Of a stretch of DNA of 64,000 bases, positions 35,405 to 43,476 are shown in pieces. Below the pieces are notes generated by a model, which worked only from the letters and a program-made list of their open reading frames with translations, was not told the DNA's origin and made no database searches. Origin of the DNA: Burkholderiales bacterium (GTDB lineage: Bacteria > Pseudomonadota > Gammaproteobacteria > Burkholderiales > Casimicrobiaceae); assembly GCA_016790165.1 (NCBI GenBank), contig JAEUPL010000033.1, positions 123,325 to 187,324 of the forward strand, written 5' to 3'. How positions within the stretch are numbered: the stretch's first letter is position 1; each line of letters starts with the position of its first letter. The position numbers and the translations under genes were made by a program.

Positions 35405-37537
35405 ATGCTGACCGCAACAAAAAAGTCCATCGAGTATGGCAAACACACCCTCACGCTGGAGACCGGTGAAATCGGTCGTCAGGCCGACGCGGCCGTCCTC
35501 GTGCGTTATGGCGACACCGTGGTGCTCGTCTCCGCAGTGGCCAAGACCAGCGTGAAAGAAGGCCAGGACTTCTTCCCGCTCACGGTGGACTATCAGGAGA
35601 AGTTCTACGCCGCTGGCAAGATCCCGGGCGGCTTCTTCAAGCGCGAAGGCCGTCCGACCGAGAAAGAAACGCTGACTGCGCGCCTGATCGATCGTCCGAT
35701 CCGCCCGCTTTTCCCGGACGGCTTCTACAACGAAATTCAGGTCATCGCCACCGTGATGTCGATGGATCCGGAGATTGATCCGGACATCCCCGCGATGATC
35801 GGTGCCTCCGCCGCGCTGTATCTCTCTGGCGTACCATTCGCTGCTCCCATTGCTGCCGCACGCGTCGGTTACGCCAACGGTCAGTACATCCTGAACCCGA
35901 CCGCGACCGAGATGAAGACCTCGGAGATGGACCTGGTCGTCGCCGCCACTGAGACCGCGGTGATGATGGTCGAATCGGAAGCGAGCGAACTGCCCGAAGA
36001 CGTGATGCTCGGCGCCGTCTGGTGGGGCCACGCCCAGCAGCAGCCCGTGATTGACATGATCCTCGCACTCGGCGAAGTCGCCGGCAAACCGGCCTGGGAC
36101 TGGCAGCCGCCGGCCAAGGACCCGGCCCTGATCGCCAAGATCGTCGAGATCGCTGGCCCGGGCTTCGATGAGGCCTACAAGATCAAGTCGAAGAGCGCAC
36201 GCAGCGCCAAGCTGAAGGAAGTTTCCGCTGCCGCTGAGGCCGCGTTGATTCCAGCCGACGCCGACACGCTGACCAAGAACAACATCAAGAACGAACTCTT
36301 CGCGCTCGAAGCCAAGACCGTTCGCGAGCAAATTCTGCGTGGTGAGCCACGCATCGACGGTCGTGACACGCGCACCGTGCGTCCAATCTCCATCCGCACC
36401 GGCGTGCTGCCGCGCACCCACGGCTCGGCGCTCTTCACTCGCGGCGAGACGCAGGCGCTGGTCGTCGCCACGCTCGGTACCAAGCAGGACGAGCAGATCA
36501 TCGACGCGCTCGGCGGCGAATACCGCGACCGCTTCATGCTCCACTACAACATGCCTCCGTTCGCCACGGGTGAAACCGGCCGCGTTGGCTCACCGAAGCG
36601 CCGCGAGATCGGCCACGGCCGTCTGGCCAAGCGCTCGCTGGTGACGGTGCTGCCGCCTGAGAAGGATTTCTCGTACTCGATGCGCGTGGTCTCGGAAATC
36701 ACCGAGTCAAACGGTTCGTCCTCCATGGCTTCCGTTTGCGGTGGCTCGCTCGCCCTGATGGATGCAGGCGTTCCGCTCAAGGCGCCGGTCGCTGGCATCG
36801 CCATGGGCCTGATCAAGGAAGGCAATCGCTTCGCGGTGCTCACCGACATTCTGGGCGACGAGGATCACCTCGGCGACATGGACTTCAAGGTGGCTGGCAC
36901 CGACCGTGGCGTCACGGCGCTGCAGATGGACATCAAGATCCAGGGCATCACCAAGGAAATCATGGGCGTCGCGCTGGCACAAGCCAACGAAGCGCGCCGT
37001 CACATCCTCGGCATCATGCACGAAGCGATGCCGCACAACCGCACCGAGATGAGCGCCTACGCGCCGCGCATGGTCACCTTCAAGATCAATCCGGAAAAAA
37101 TCCGTGACGTGATCGGCAAGGGCGGCGCCGTGATCCGCGCGCTGTCGGAAGAAACCCGCTGCCAGATCAACATCGAGGACGACGGCACCATCACCATCGC
37201 GTCACCCAACGGCGATGACCTCGCCGAGTGCAAGAAGCGCATTGACGACATCACCGCCGAAGTCGAAGTGGGCAAGGTCTACGAAGGCCCGATCATCCGC
37301 ATCATGGACTTCGGTGCCGTGATCCAGCTGCTGCCGGGGCGCGACGGCCTGCTGCACATCAGCCAGATCGCCAATGAGCGCGTCAACGCCGTCACTGATT
37401 TCTTCAAGGAAGGCGACCTGGTCAAGGTCAAAGTGCTCGGCTTCGACGACAAGGGCCGTGTGAAGCTTTCACGCAAGGTGCTGCTTGACGAACAGGCAGC
37501 GGCGGACAATTCCGGCGCTGTTGCCCCGCAGCAGTAG
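35405..37537 (+). CDS. pnp: polynucleotide phosphorylase
   Basis: A 710-residue protein with two RNase PH domains ([20 protein letters not shown]; later [19 protein letters not shown]), a KH domain ([20 protein letters not shown]) and an S1 domain ([21 protein letters not shown]). It degrades RNA 3' to 5' using phosphate and is a degradosome partner. AAAGGTAACAGCCG gives the ribosome site. The opposite strand holds a long open frame that is only a composition shadow. Confidence 0.97.
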   Translation: MLTATKKSIEYGKHTLTLETGEIGRQADAAVLVRYGDTVVLVSAVAKTSVKEGQDFFPLTVDYQEKFYAAGKIPGGFFKREGRPTEKETLTARLIDRPIRPLFPDGFYNEIQVIATVMSMDPEIDPDIPAMIGASAALYLSGVPFAAPIAAARVGYANGQYILNPTATEMKTSEMDLVVAATETAVMMVESEASELPEDVMLGAVWWGHAQQQPVIDMILALGEVAGKPAWDWQPPAKDPALIAKIVEIAGPGFDEAYKIKSKSARSAKLKEVSAAAEAALIPADADTLTKNNIKNELFALEAKTVREQILRGEPRIDGRDTRTVRPISIRTGVLPRTHGSALFTRGETQALVVATLGTKQDEQIIDALGGEYRDRFMLHYNMPPFATGETGRVGSPKRREIGHGRLAKRSLVTVLPPEKDFSYSMRVVSEITESNGSSSMASVCGGSLALMDAGVPLKAPVAGIAMGLIKEGNRFAVLTDILGDEDHLGDMDFKVAGTDRGVTALQMDIKIQGITKEIMGVALAQANEARRHILGIMHEAMPHNRTEMSAYAPRMVTFKINPEKIRDVIGKGGAVIRALSEETRCQINIEDDGTITIASPNGDDLAECKKRIDDITAEVEVGKVYEGPIIRIMDFGAVIQLLPGRDGLLHISQIANERVNAVTDFFKEGDLVKVKVLGFDDKGRVKLSRKVLLDEQAAADNSGAVAPQQ

Positions 37538-37563
37538 AGGCGGCACACAACCGGCAGCAAAAG

Positions 37564-37590
37564 CGGGGCTTCGGCCCCGTTCTCATTTCT
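37564..37590 (+). terminator. pnp rho-independent terminator
   Basis: CGGGGC-TTCG-GCCCCG, a perfect 6-bp GC stem with a stable TTCG loop, followed by TTCTCATTT. It lies 27 nt after the pnp stop. Confidence 0.85.
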
Positions 37591-37957
37591 GGGAGCGATT
37601 TCGCGCGCCGCTCCGCTGCCACCGCGCCGATTGGTCGTCGCTCCCGCGTGCTAAGGTGCGACGGATATGCCAAATTGCGTTACAAAGTAGTCGCGAACGA
37701 ACGCTCAGCGGTTGCGCGGTGCGCTTGGGGCAGCACCGACGTACGCACGAGTGATCGCCGGTCTTCCGGGCCAACACAGAGTTTTTGAGCGTTGATCTCT
37801 GGGCGGCTTCCTGGCGCGTCACCGCAGCGTCTGTTGTTGTACGAGACTGAATCGCTTGCGAGATACGTTGACGAGGGACAGGCCGGACGGCAGCGCCAAA
37901 CCCGAGGAACCGTCCGCGTGGCGCCGGTGCTGCGTGCGATCGGACTGGCCTTCTGAT
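37591..37957. other. intergenic region between pnp and the pilus operon
   Basis: No gene or RNA is recognised. The frames that cross it lack ribosome sites and family resemblance. It contains the ends of two convergent transcripts (pnp and the pilus operon). Confidence 0.5.
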
Positions 37958-38437
37958 TCAGTATTCCAGTGAGATTCGAAGTATGTCTTCGTAGGTTCCG
38001 CCCGGGAGGTCGGCATAGTCGCGCGCGCGGATCCGGGCGTCCAGTCTTACCTCGGCGGGCCGCTGCCAACCAGAAGCAATTCCGCGGTCGCCCTGAGTTG
38101 AAAGCTCGTATGGCAGTGCCTCACCGCTGAATCGACGCATGGTGCGCATTCCCCGTCGCGGATCAAACGCTCGTCCGTTGTCGACCAAGACACGGTAAGT
38201 GGTGCCGCGAGTACAAGCCACTCGAACCAGGCCGAAAGCAGCGCCATCGGTCGCGCGACCTGGGTCGAGCGCCCCGAACGACACGTCGCCGGACGAGTCG
38301 ATCCGGCAGCGAGGCACAACGACTGCAGTCACCTCAAATGTTGCCAGCTGCTCCTGCGCAAGCGGCGGTGCCGCCGCGCTCGCGCTGGCGAGGACGACAA
38401 GGAAACTTCGAAGGCTTCGCGCTGTCGACGGGCTCAT
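37958..38437 (-). CDS. minor pilin of a Csu-type pilus (spore coat U domain), second
   Basis: A 159-residue protein with signal peptide (SLRSFLVVLASASAAAPPLAQ) and one SCPU domain. It has RCRIDSSGDVSFGALDPG, VACTRGTTYRVLVDNG and a C-terminal DYADLPGGTYEDILRISLEY, the donor-like strand of the fold. Such subunits are polymerised through the chaperone-usher pathway on the cell surface. ATG 38437 overlaps the preceding gene's stop (ATGA); the longer frame is not a leader. Last gene of the pilus operon. Confidence 0.8.
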   Translation of the reverse strand: MSPSTARSLRSFLVVLASASAAAPPLAQEQLATFEVTAVVVPRCRIDSSGDVSFGALDPGRATDGAAFGLVRVACTRGTTYRVLVDNGRAFDPRRGMRTMRRFSGEALPYELSTQGDRGIASGWQRPAEVRLDARIRARDYADLPGGTYEDILRISLEY

Positions 38438-38943
38438 GGCAGTACCAGCACTGAAATGTGATCCCGGTACTCGCCAATCGCCGGATCCTGCCCTGCGGGA
38501 ATGGCGCCGTACACGAATATCGACGTGCCGCCGCTGACTCGCAACGACCGCCCAGCCTGACGCAGGCCATCCCCCCACACCAGTGACTGCGCGGCATCCT
38601 GAAAGAGCGCATACGCGATGCTATCGATCGTGGTCGTGTGCCGCATCGACCGCATTTGCGATGCTGCGGACGAATTGGCGCTTTGCAATCCGAGTGTGAG
38701 TGATGCGGGTAGCGTACAGCGCAAATCCATCCGAGCCGTAGTGATGGCGGTACTTGTCGCCGCAACATCGTACACACCGAAGAACAGGGGGTGCGTCGAT
38801 ATCACGCAGCCGGCCGGTTGGGCGCCAGCCATGGTTGTCAGCAGCATGACGGTGGCGCCGATGATTGCAGACGTCTTCCAGCCAGTGAGCCTCCGCCTGA
38901 TTGAAGAATATTGTGGATATGTCCATACTAGCGAGCGTGACAT
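38434..38943 (-). CDS. minor pilin of a Csu-type pilus (spore coat U domain), first
   Basis: A 169-residue protein. A membrane leader near residue 22 (KTSAIIGATVMLLTTMAGAQ) is followed by an SCPU domain with GCVISTHPLFFGVYDV, RMDLRCTLPASLTLGL, LVWGDGLRQ and a terminal YRDHISVLVLP. The ATG at 38943 follows GGGAGACGTTGC and lies 16 nt inside the usher gene. It may be a tip or tip-proximal subunit; the sequence cannot say which. Confidence 0.75.
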   Translation of the reverse strand: MSRSLVWTYPQYSSIRRRLTGWKTSAIIGATVMLLTTMAGAQPAGCVISTHPLFFGVYDVAATSTAITTARMDLRCTLPASLTLGLQSANSSAASQMRSMRHTTTIDSIAYALFQDAAQSLVWGDGLRQAGRSLRVSGGTSIFVYGAIPAGQDPAIGEYRDHISVLVLP

Positions 38944-41273
38944 GCAACGTCTCCCAAATCGGTGAATGCGGACGCGGCAGCGCTCACTTCGATCTCTGCG
39001 ACGCATCGTGTCGTTCGATTGAGTGCCGAGATGCGCCAACGGCCTGGCGTCAAGTTGTCGAGATAGAAGCCACCCTGACCGTCGGTCGTTGACAAGAGCG
39101 TGTCAAGTGCTCCGTCGACCGGGCTTACCGTCAGTTGCGCAGATGCCACGGGCTCCGCTACGGCGCCTCGCCGCAACGTCAGCGTGCCCGCGAGGGCGAC
39201 CACAGCACGATTGGCGAATCGAACCGCCGTCCCTGCCAGCGTGCGGGGTGTAATCTCCTGCTGTACCGCGGCCAGTTCAATGTCGAGAGGAATGTCACGG
39301 TCATCGATGCGAATCTGGTTGGCCGCATACGCCGCCAAATTGGGGACAACGACACGTCCGCTCTGACCGGTGCGACCGGCGAATTGGCCGTTGTGGTACA
39401 CCCTGACATCGGTGACTTGCGGTACATCGACCAGCGCGAATGCCTGACTCACCGTCTGGCTGAGCCATGCCTCGCCGTCAGCGAGTACGACAGCACCTGA
39501 CAGGCGGGCGTTGCCTGCGAGTTCTGTCGCGTGTGCACGTTGCTCAGCGCGCCCGGCAAGTGTGATGGTCGATAGAGGGGTGACGCGTTCCGCGTAACCA
39601 TCCGTAGTAACTGATCCAGCCTTAGCCGTTGCACTCACGCGCAAATTGTTCCACCCGTCCTCGCTACCGCTGCGCGCTGCGCGGACGTTGATTTGACCGC
39701 TCTCACGTATGCGGGACTCAGTGCTACTGCTGATTGACCAGCGTGGTCCAAGTCCGATCGTGACACCGGCACCAATACTCCCAACGTTTCGCCCAGTCTC
39801 GCGACCGCAGTCGAGCGCAAGCCAGGCGCTCATTCCGTGCCCCCAGTTATGTGTGAGGCGGGCACCCGCTACGTGGTCTCGTCCAGCGTCGGAGTAGTCG
39901 TTCACGGCCAGATTCAGCGACACGCTCTGCCGTTGGGAAACAGCAACCGCAACGGCACCGGACAAACGACGGTTCAGCATCCTTGCCGGCCGCGGTGACA
40001 GCGGGTCCAGTCCAAACTCAGACGCTTGCGCAAGAAAGTTCGCTTGTACCGAGATGCGATCCCGGATCAGACTGTATCCAAAAGACGTCGCCTGCCGCCA
40101 TCGTGTTTCACTGCCGCCGCGCGAGCGCGCGATCTGTAGCGACGCCTGCCCCCAGTTTTCATGGCTGGCTGTGGCGTCAACACGGACCATGCGATACGTT
40201 CCGCGCGCCTCCAAACCGGCACCGGCCGTGAGCGAATCGCTCATTCCGTAACGACCTGCGGCGCCTGCGGCCCGTTGCGGGTGGCCGGTACTGTCAAGCG
40301 TTTCACCTGCCACCAGATCAAAGGTGCTCTTGCCGCGGGCAAGCATGTCGTTGGCGAAGTAATAGGGAACGGCAATTCGCGTCTCCACCCCTGCGCGATT
40401 GCGGACGACGACATCAACGTTGCGCAGGCCCGGAAAGTACGTGAGGTCAGCAAGGTTCAGCGGACCGGGTGCAACAGTGACCGATCGCACCCGAGTCTGA
40501 TCGACATAGACGTCGACGGTTGAGGGGCTGGTGACGTTGTACTGCCAGGAGAACGCCGGGCCAACGATGATGGATGGGTCGATTTCATAGCGGCGGCTCC
40601 ACTGCAGTCCTCGCAGACGCGTCAACGTTGTTCCCAACGCCGGATTGACCGCAACATCGCCAACCGAAAATCTGGTCAGGAGCGTGGTGTCATCGTAGAA
40701 GGCGGTGGTGCCATTGCGTCGCCAGGACGGCTGCCTCAGGATTCCCTGTAGCGATTGCTCCGAGTAGAGCGACCAACCTCCGTGAGCCAGTACAAACTGG
40801 GTGTCAACCCGTGCATCAGCAGCTGCGCCCGTGGTTTGCTGTATGTCTAGCGCGTAGTTGAGCCAGCCGTGCCAGCCGTTCAATTGCGTGACCTTGACCG
40901 GAGTGCGGGAGCTCAGGGAGACTGTGGTGACGGCAAACCAATCGGCAGGGGCCTCAAGTTCAAGCGTCAAACTGCCGGTGTCGAGTTGGACGCGCAGGGT
41001 TCCGTCGGCCTTAAGGCGTACTCCCGCGTCGGGACCACGGAGGCGCGCCACAATGCGTTCCGTAAAACCGAGTTTCTTCGCGTCGTCGGCAGACAGCGTG
41101 ACTGTCCCATCACTGCCGGCATCAACGATGGCCTCGCCCCGATTGACTCCGTTTACGCGGAGAGCGACGATCATCTCCTCGGCGCTGGCAGGCGCGGGTG
41201 CGATCAATAGCAACGTCGACAGTACTGCTGTGAGGCAACAGCGCCATACCGTCGCGACGCAGGGAGGTTGCAT
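38928..41273 (-). CDS. outer membrane usher of a Csu-type chaperone-usher pilus
   Basis: A 781-residue protein with signal peptide (LTAVLSTLLLIAPAPASA). The N-terminal domain has MIVALRVNGVNRGEAIVDAG, the beta-barrel contains PAFSWQYNVTSPSTVDVYVD and GLRNVDVVVRNRAGVE, and RVYHNGQFAGRTGQSGRVVV and GQGGFYLDNLTPGRW mark the C-terminal domains, all typical of ushers. It exports and orders pilin subunits. ATG 41273 is preferred to a TTG at 41282. It overlaps the minor pilin by 16 nt. Confidence 0.88.
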   Translation of the reverse strand: MQPPCVATVWRCCLTAVLSTLLLIAPAPASAEEMIVALRVNGVNRGEAIVDAGSDGTVTLSADDAKKLGFTERIVARLRGPDAGVRLKADGTLRVQLDTGSLTLELEAPADWFAVTTVSLSSRTPVKVTQLNGWHGWLNYALDIQQTTGAAADARVDTQFVLAHGGWSLYSEQSLQGILRQPSWRRNGTTAFYDDTTLLTRFSVGDVAVNPALGTTLTRLRGLQWSRRYEIDPSIIVGPAFSWQYNVTSPSTVDVYVDQTRVRSVTVAPGPLNLADLTYFPGLRNVDVVVRNRAGVETRIAVPYYFANDMLARGKSTFDLVAGETLDSTGHPQRAAGAAGRYGMSDSLTAGAGLEARGTYRMVRVDATASHENWGQASLQIARSRGGSETRWRQATSFGYSLIRDRISVQANFLAQASEFGLDPLSPRPARMLNRRLSGAVAVAVSQRQSVSLNLAVNDYSDAGRDHVAGARLTHNWGHGMSAWLALDCGRETGRNVGSIGAGVTIGLGPRWSISSSTESRIRESGQINVRAARSGSEDGWNNLRVSATAKAGSVTTDGYAERVTPLSTITLAGRAEQRAHATELAGNARLSGAVVLADGEAWLSQTVSQAFALVDVPQVTDVRVYHNGQFAGRTGQSGRVVVPNLAAYAANQIRIDDRDIPLDIELAAVQQEITPRTLAGTAVRFANRAVVALAGTLTLRRGAVAEPVASAQLTVSPVDGALDTLLSTTDGQGGFYLDNLTPGRWRISALNRTTRCVAEIEVSAAASAFTDLGDVACHAR

Positions 41274-41282
41274 CCGTTTCAA

Positions 41283-42008
41283 TCAGCGCTTGCAGAGCGT
41301 TTGAGACACCGGTACTTCGACGCTGGATGTGTCGAGATCCAACTTCACTGCACTGATCTTCCTGCTACACGCGCCAGCACCGAGTTCGGCGATGATGGTT
41401 CGCGATGTGCCGGGAAATACATAGCGCGCCGACAGCGCATCGGATAACGGTGTGCCATCAACAGCGAGCAAACGCGAAATCCGCGCTCTCGCACTCCCGT
41501 CATTTCGAAGCGCGAGCGTCAACCGGCCATCGGCAGTCATTTCCGCTGCGGCTGACGCAAGTTGCGAACGCCCTGGGGCGGGAGCGACAAATATCGGCAG
41601 CGCAAATGTCAGCAGTACTGATAGTTTGGTTTGTCCGTCGCTGGGCAGTTCCGCAGGCGGCAATTCCTCGACAAACAAACGATATGCGCGCTCGCTCCCG
41701 GCCGGTGCGCCGTTGATGCCAGCGCGCACGATTTTCTGTTCACCGGGCTTGAGATCAAGACGTTTTGGAAAGAAGACCAGATCGTCGCTCGGATCGTACT
41801 TGTCCGCGCCATCAGCGTCTTGAGACCAGCGCATCAGCCGCACCCTGATTTGAACGGGCTTGGTGTCGTCATTGGTCACTGTGACTACACCGCTGCGTTG
41901 CTGCGAATGCAGGTCCAGACTCAGCGGGCTGACTCCAAAATTGGCAGCTTGCGCCGGCGCCGCAACCAATAGGATGCAGGCTGCGATTCGCGCGAAAAGT
42001 TTGTACAT
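41283..42008 (-). CDS. pilus assembly chaperone (PapD-like) of a Csu-type pilus
   Basis: The protein is 241 residues with a signal peptide (FARIAACILLVAAPAQA). FGVSPLSLDLHSQQRSGVVTV and VQIRVRLMRWSQ form the first Ig-like domain, with FFPKRLDLKPGEQKIVRAGI giving the conserved subunit-binding region. The second domain ends in TLCKR. It caps pilin subunits in the periplasm before the usher. The frame stays open upstream but ATG 42008 starts the signal peptide. It is adjacent to the usher start. Confidence 0.87.
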   Translation of the reverse strand: MYKLFARIAACILLVAAPAQAANFGVSPLSLDLHSQQRSGVVTVTNDDTKPVQIRVRLMRWSQDADGADKYDPSDDLVFFPKRLDLKPGEQKIVRAGINGAPAGSERAYRLFVEELPPAELPSDGQTKLSVLLTFALPIFVAPAPGRSQLASAAAEMTADGRLTLALRNDGSARARISRLLAVDGTPLSDALSARYVFPGTSRTIIAELGAGACSRKISAVKLDLDTSSVEVPVSQTLCKR

Positions 42009-42139
42009 GGTTGCACCGTCAATGGAAACGGGTTTGCGGAGGTTGAATGGCGGTTGTGGACAGCGCCCCCACAGATGGGGGGCAGCTATCGGTGTCACCG
42101 GGTGTAAGTCACAACAGCAGGTGAGCACTTTCCCCTTGA

Positions 42140-42598
42140 TTACGGCGTAAGGGTGACGCGAAGAACGTCAACGTAGTCAGCAGCAGGCAGATTTTTGTAG
42201 TCTGCACCAGCGACCGATGCGGTCAGCGTTACGCTGAGCGGATTGCCGAAGCCAGCGCCCTTGCCGGCGAAACTGTCGCGGTCCAGGGCGTAGGGCAGGA
42301 AATCGCCGTCACCACCCTTCATCTGGCGACGCTTGGCCGCTGCATCAAAGTTTGCGCCGTGATCTGCGCTGAGCGCGTAGTCGACGTTCTTGGTGCAGAC
42401 GAAATTCACGGAACCGTTGGCGGTGCGGTCGTTCGCCGTCGCCGGGTCAAGCGCGCCAAAGTTGATGTCCTTGGTGCTCAGGATCTTGCAGTTGTTGACG
42501 ACCGAAGCGGTGACGCGAACGTCGGCCTGATCTGCGGCTTGGGCAGCCACGGCGGAGGCTGCGATGAGGGTGGCGAGGGTGATGCGTGAGAATTTCAT
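42140..42598 (-). CDS. major pilin of the Csu-type pilus (spore coat U domain)
   Basis: A 152-residue protein: signal peptide MKFSRITLATLIAASAVAAQAA, then an SCPU domain (VTASVVNNCKILSTKDINFG, VNFVCTKNVDYALSAD, DYKNLPAADYVDVLRVTLTP). Two Cys (CKIL, VCTK) probably form the usual disulfide. It is the first and so most strongly expressed gene of the operon, fitting the role of main shaft subunit. AGGAAAACCTC gives the ribosome site. Confidence 0.85.
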   Translation of the reverse strand: MKFSRITLATLIAASAVAAQAADQADVRVTASVVNNCKILSTKDINFGALDPATANDRTANGSVNFVCTKNVDYALSADHGANFDAAAKRRQMKGGDGDFLPYALDRDSFAGKGAGFGNPLSVTLTASVAGADYKNLPAADYVDVLRVTLTP

Positions 42599-42729
42599 GA
42601 GGTTTTCCTATAAAGCATTTTGGTTGGGTTGTCGCAGCATCGCTTGTGTCCTTGTGACTGGGCGGCTGTCGATGAAGAGAATTTTTCCCGTGCTAGCTGC
42701 GAAAGTCTGTAGCGCGTTCGTGGCCGAAT

Positions 42730-42747
42730 TGTCACGAACTGTCACGA
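42730..42747. promoter_or_regulatory. tandem TGTCACGA repeats upstream of the pilin gene
   Basis: TGTCACGA occurs twice (42730-42737 and 42740-42747) with exactly 10 bp between the copies, one helical turn. OmpR-family regulators bind tandem direct repeats with this spacing. The site sits 132 bp upstream of the pilin ATG and right after the stop of an OmpR-family regulator gene. Confidence 0.5.
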
Positions 42748-42771
42748 GCTTCACCCAACTTCAGACGGCGG

Positions 42772-43476
42772 CTACTTCGCCAGCATGTAGCCCTTGCCGC
42801 GAACCGTCTTGATGATTTCGGGATGCGTGGGATCGTCTCCCAGCAGCTTGCGCAATCGCGAGATGCGCATATCGATGGACCTGTCGAGGCCGTCATACTC
42901 TACGCCACGAGCGCCTTGAAACAGGGCGTCACGGCTGACCACTTCCCCTGCGTTTCGAGCAAGTGCTGCGAGCAGGTCAAACTCGGCATCTGTCAGGACA
43001 ACCATGGTGCCGCGCATCAGCGCTTCGCGGCGCGAAAACTTGACAACGAGGTGGCCGACTACACACTGCTCGTCGCCCGCAGTCTGCAAGGAGGCAAGAC
43101 GAACATGCCGTCGCAGATGCGCGGCAACGCGGGCAACCACGAGACGTGGTTCGACCGGCTTTCGCATGTAGTCGTCAGCGCCGAGTTGCAGCCCCATCAA
43201 TTCATCGAGGTCATCGTCACGCCCGGTCAACATGACGATAGCGCCCGGAAAATGAGGTCTGATCTCACGACACAGCTCAAACCCGTCTCCGCTGGGCAGG
43301 TTGCCGTCCAGAACCACCGCATCAAAGTGTCGCTCAGTGATCAACGCAGCGATGCCGGTGATGTCATGGCGAATGGTGAGCTGCATGCCTGATTTTGCAA
43401 AAGTCCTGTCGAGAAGCAGCGACAGCACTTCGTCATCATCGACCAGCAGTATCTGGGGAACGGGGCGCGTAGTCAT
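42772..43476 (-). CDS. OmpR-family response regulator
   Basis: A 234-residue protein. The receiver domain (ILLVDDDEVLSLLLDRTF; phosphoacceptor Asp in VVLDGNLPSGDGF near residue 57; MLTGRDDD; KP in MRKPVEP) is joined to a winged-helix Trans_reg_C domain (LTDAEFDLLAALARNAGEVV; DRSIDMRISRLRKLLGDD; IKTVRGKGYMLAK). It overlaps the sensor kinase stop by 4 nt and is followed by the pilus operon on the same strand, so it probably controls pilus expression. Confidence 0.9.
   Translation of the reverse strand: MTTRPVPQILLVDDDEVLSLLLDRTFAKSGMQLTIRHDITGIAALITERHFDAVVLDGNLPSGDGFELCREIRPHFPGAIVMLTGRDDDLDELMGLQLGADDYMRKPVEPRLVVARVAAHLRRHVRLASLQTAGDEQCVVGHLVVKFSRREALMRGTMVVLTDAEFDLLAALARNAGEVVSRDALFQGARGVEYDGLDRSIDMRISRLRKLLGDDPTHPEIIKTVRGKGYMLAK

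Noticed and set aside
35249-36544. 431-codon minus-strand open frame opposite pnp
   Set aside because: Lies wholly within the conserved pnp gene; its protein is His/Gly/Arg-rich with no domain, an effect of GC-rich codon use.
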